A stretch of 64,000 nucleotides of DNA, taken from the NCBI GenBank assembly GCA_903813345.2, contig CAIIXF020000012.1:17741520-17805519 (forward strand). Reading direction: 5' to 3'. The notes beneath the pieces are model-generated. The model was given only the letters and a program-made list of their open reading frames with translations. It had not been told where the DNA came from and searched no databases. How positions within the stretch are numbered: the first letter of the stretch is position 1; every line of letters begins with the position of its first letter. A program made the translations under genes and the position numbers. This DNA comes from Owenia fusiformis. Its lineage: Eukaryota > Annelida > Polychaeta > Sabellida > Oweniidae. Of this stretch, positions 62,760-64,000 are shown piece by piece.

Positions 62760-64000
62760 GACATTTCGTCTAGAGCGCATTGTAAAGCAGAGCTTTGCGA
62801 CAAGACCTACAATTCAGATACTCTATATCTCATGAATAGAATGACCAATCACCAAGTCCTTGGTAGGGCATATGTAAAAGTGTATCCTTAAACATCTCAC
62901 CAATTAGCAAATATCATGCTGTCACCAGCGTTACGTACGACTGGTCCGAAAATTGACATTTCTTCTAGAGCGCAAACTGCATCAGAGATTGAAGACAAAT
63001 TAGATATTAAATATATTACGAACTTACTCAAGAAGTTCTTGGTAGAACATATACAAAAATATATATTTTAACATCTCGTAAATTAACAATCAACATACTG
63101 TTACCAGCGTGACGCTAGACCGGTCCGAAAATTGACATTAACGTCTAGAGCGCAATATAAATCAGACAAATTACATATTCTATATCTTTCGAATCGAATG
63201 ACTAATCAACAAGTCCTTGGTAGAGCTAATACAAAAATGTATACTTACAGATCCTTCTAATTAGCAAATAACATGCTGCCACCAGTGTTACGTACGACTG
63301 GTCCGAAAATTGACATTTCTAATTGCAATGTAAATCATTCAGATCTTTGTAACAAATCTTACAAATTAGATACTCTATATCTGACGACTAGAATGACCAA
63401 TTAACAAGTCATTAGTAGGGCAAATGTGAAATTGTATCCTTAAACATTTCACTAATTAGCAAATATACAGCTTTTAGCAGCATTACGTACGACTGGTCCG
63501 AAAATTGACATTTCTTTTAGAACGCAAACTGCATCAGTGATTGAAGACAAATAAGATATAAAATATATCACAAAGGGGAACATCAGTCATCAAATCCATT
63601 GATGAGCATACTTCAAAATAAATACTTAAACGTTTCACAAAATAGCAAAGGACTAGCTAGTAGCAGTGTGACGCACGACTGCTCCGAAAATTGACATTTC
63701 TTTTAGAGCGCAAACTGCATCAGCGATTTGAGACAAATTAGATGTAAAATATTTCATGAATGGAAACATGAATCATTAAATATTACGTAGAGCAAACGTA
63801 GAAACATATTCTGAAACGTCTCTCAAATCAGCAAATTGACAGTTCGTCTAAAGCGCAATGTGAATCAAAGCTTTGTGACAAATAAGATACTCAATATGTC
63901 ACGAATAGAATGACCACTCAACAAGTCCTTTGTAGAGCGAAATGCAAAAATATATACTTGAACGTCTCTCAACCTAACAACCCACATGCTGCTACCAGCA
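62760..64000. repeat. Satellite array with a period of about 180-195 bp, running off the window
   Basis: The block GGTCCGAAAATTGACAT recurs at about 62942, 63121, 63300, 63495 and, changed, 63681. Each unit also has CTAGAGCGCAA, ACAAGTCCTTGGTAG and AGCAAAT.ACATGCTG.CACCAG. At least six units, diverged from one another; the array continues past 64000. Confidence 0.85.

Overview
The window is nuclear DNA from an animal. It is AT-rich, has intron-split genes with GT-AG junctions and standard-code reading frames, and is packed with short inverted-repeat transposons, minisatellites and satellites. The repeat style and the gene types (PDZ-less nitric oxide synthase, copper amine oxidase) suggest a marine invertebrate, but nothing here fixes the phylum.

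There are three recognisable protein genes. At the left edge (93-3382, +) lie the last eight exons of a nitric oxide synthase (NOS copy A), whose 5' part is outside the window. A copper amine oxidase (6068-9278, -) follows with two coding exons and a signal peptide. A second, complete NOS (copy B, 31659-59817, +) has 22 coding exons and 1140 codons; all exon phases agree, and its initiator ATG is split by intron 1 (AT|G). Seven of the eight shared exons are identical in length between the two NOS copies; only the last differs. Introns and 3' flanks can still be aligned, so this is a tandem duplication with the amine oxidase and about 20 kb of repeats between the copies. Copy B carries the oxygenase (zinc and haem cysteines, substrate Glu), the calmodulin helix, an FMN domain with an autoinhibitory-type insert, and the FAD/NADPH reductase.

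Between the genes (10-31 kb) there is almost only repetitive DNA: a TA-flanked inverted-repeat element (10986-12038), a 4.4 kb foldback structure (13868-18298) holding a Cys-rich pseudogene fragment, and an 11.5 kb head-to-tail array of non-coding units (18511-30065). One unit of the array is interrupted by a foldback transposon whose long inverted arms are made of a two-part minisatellite and which has a perfect 10-bp target duplication (25959-28256). Copy B introns hold a Mutator-like MITE with 9-bp target duplications, an element with AAT target duplications, a 1.4 kb TA-flanked element, a Penelope-like remnant with an antisense hammerhead-like motif, a truncated LINE and several small MITEs. 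The right end (61.7-64 kb) is minisatellite and satellite DNA.

Functionally, NOS makes nitric oxide from arginine, and the amine oxidase deaminates amines to aldehyde, ammonia and hydrogen peroxide. Nothing in the sequence shows that they share control. No CRISPR array, operon or other prokaryotic feature was seen.
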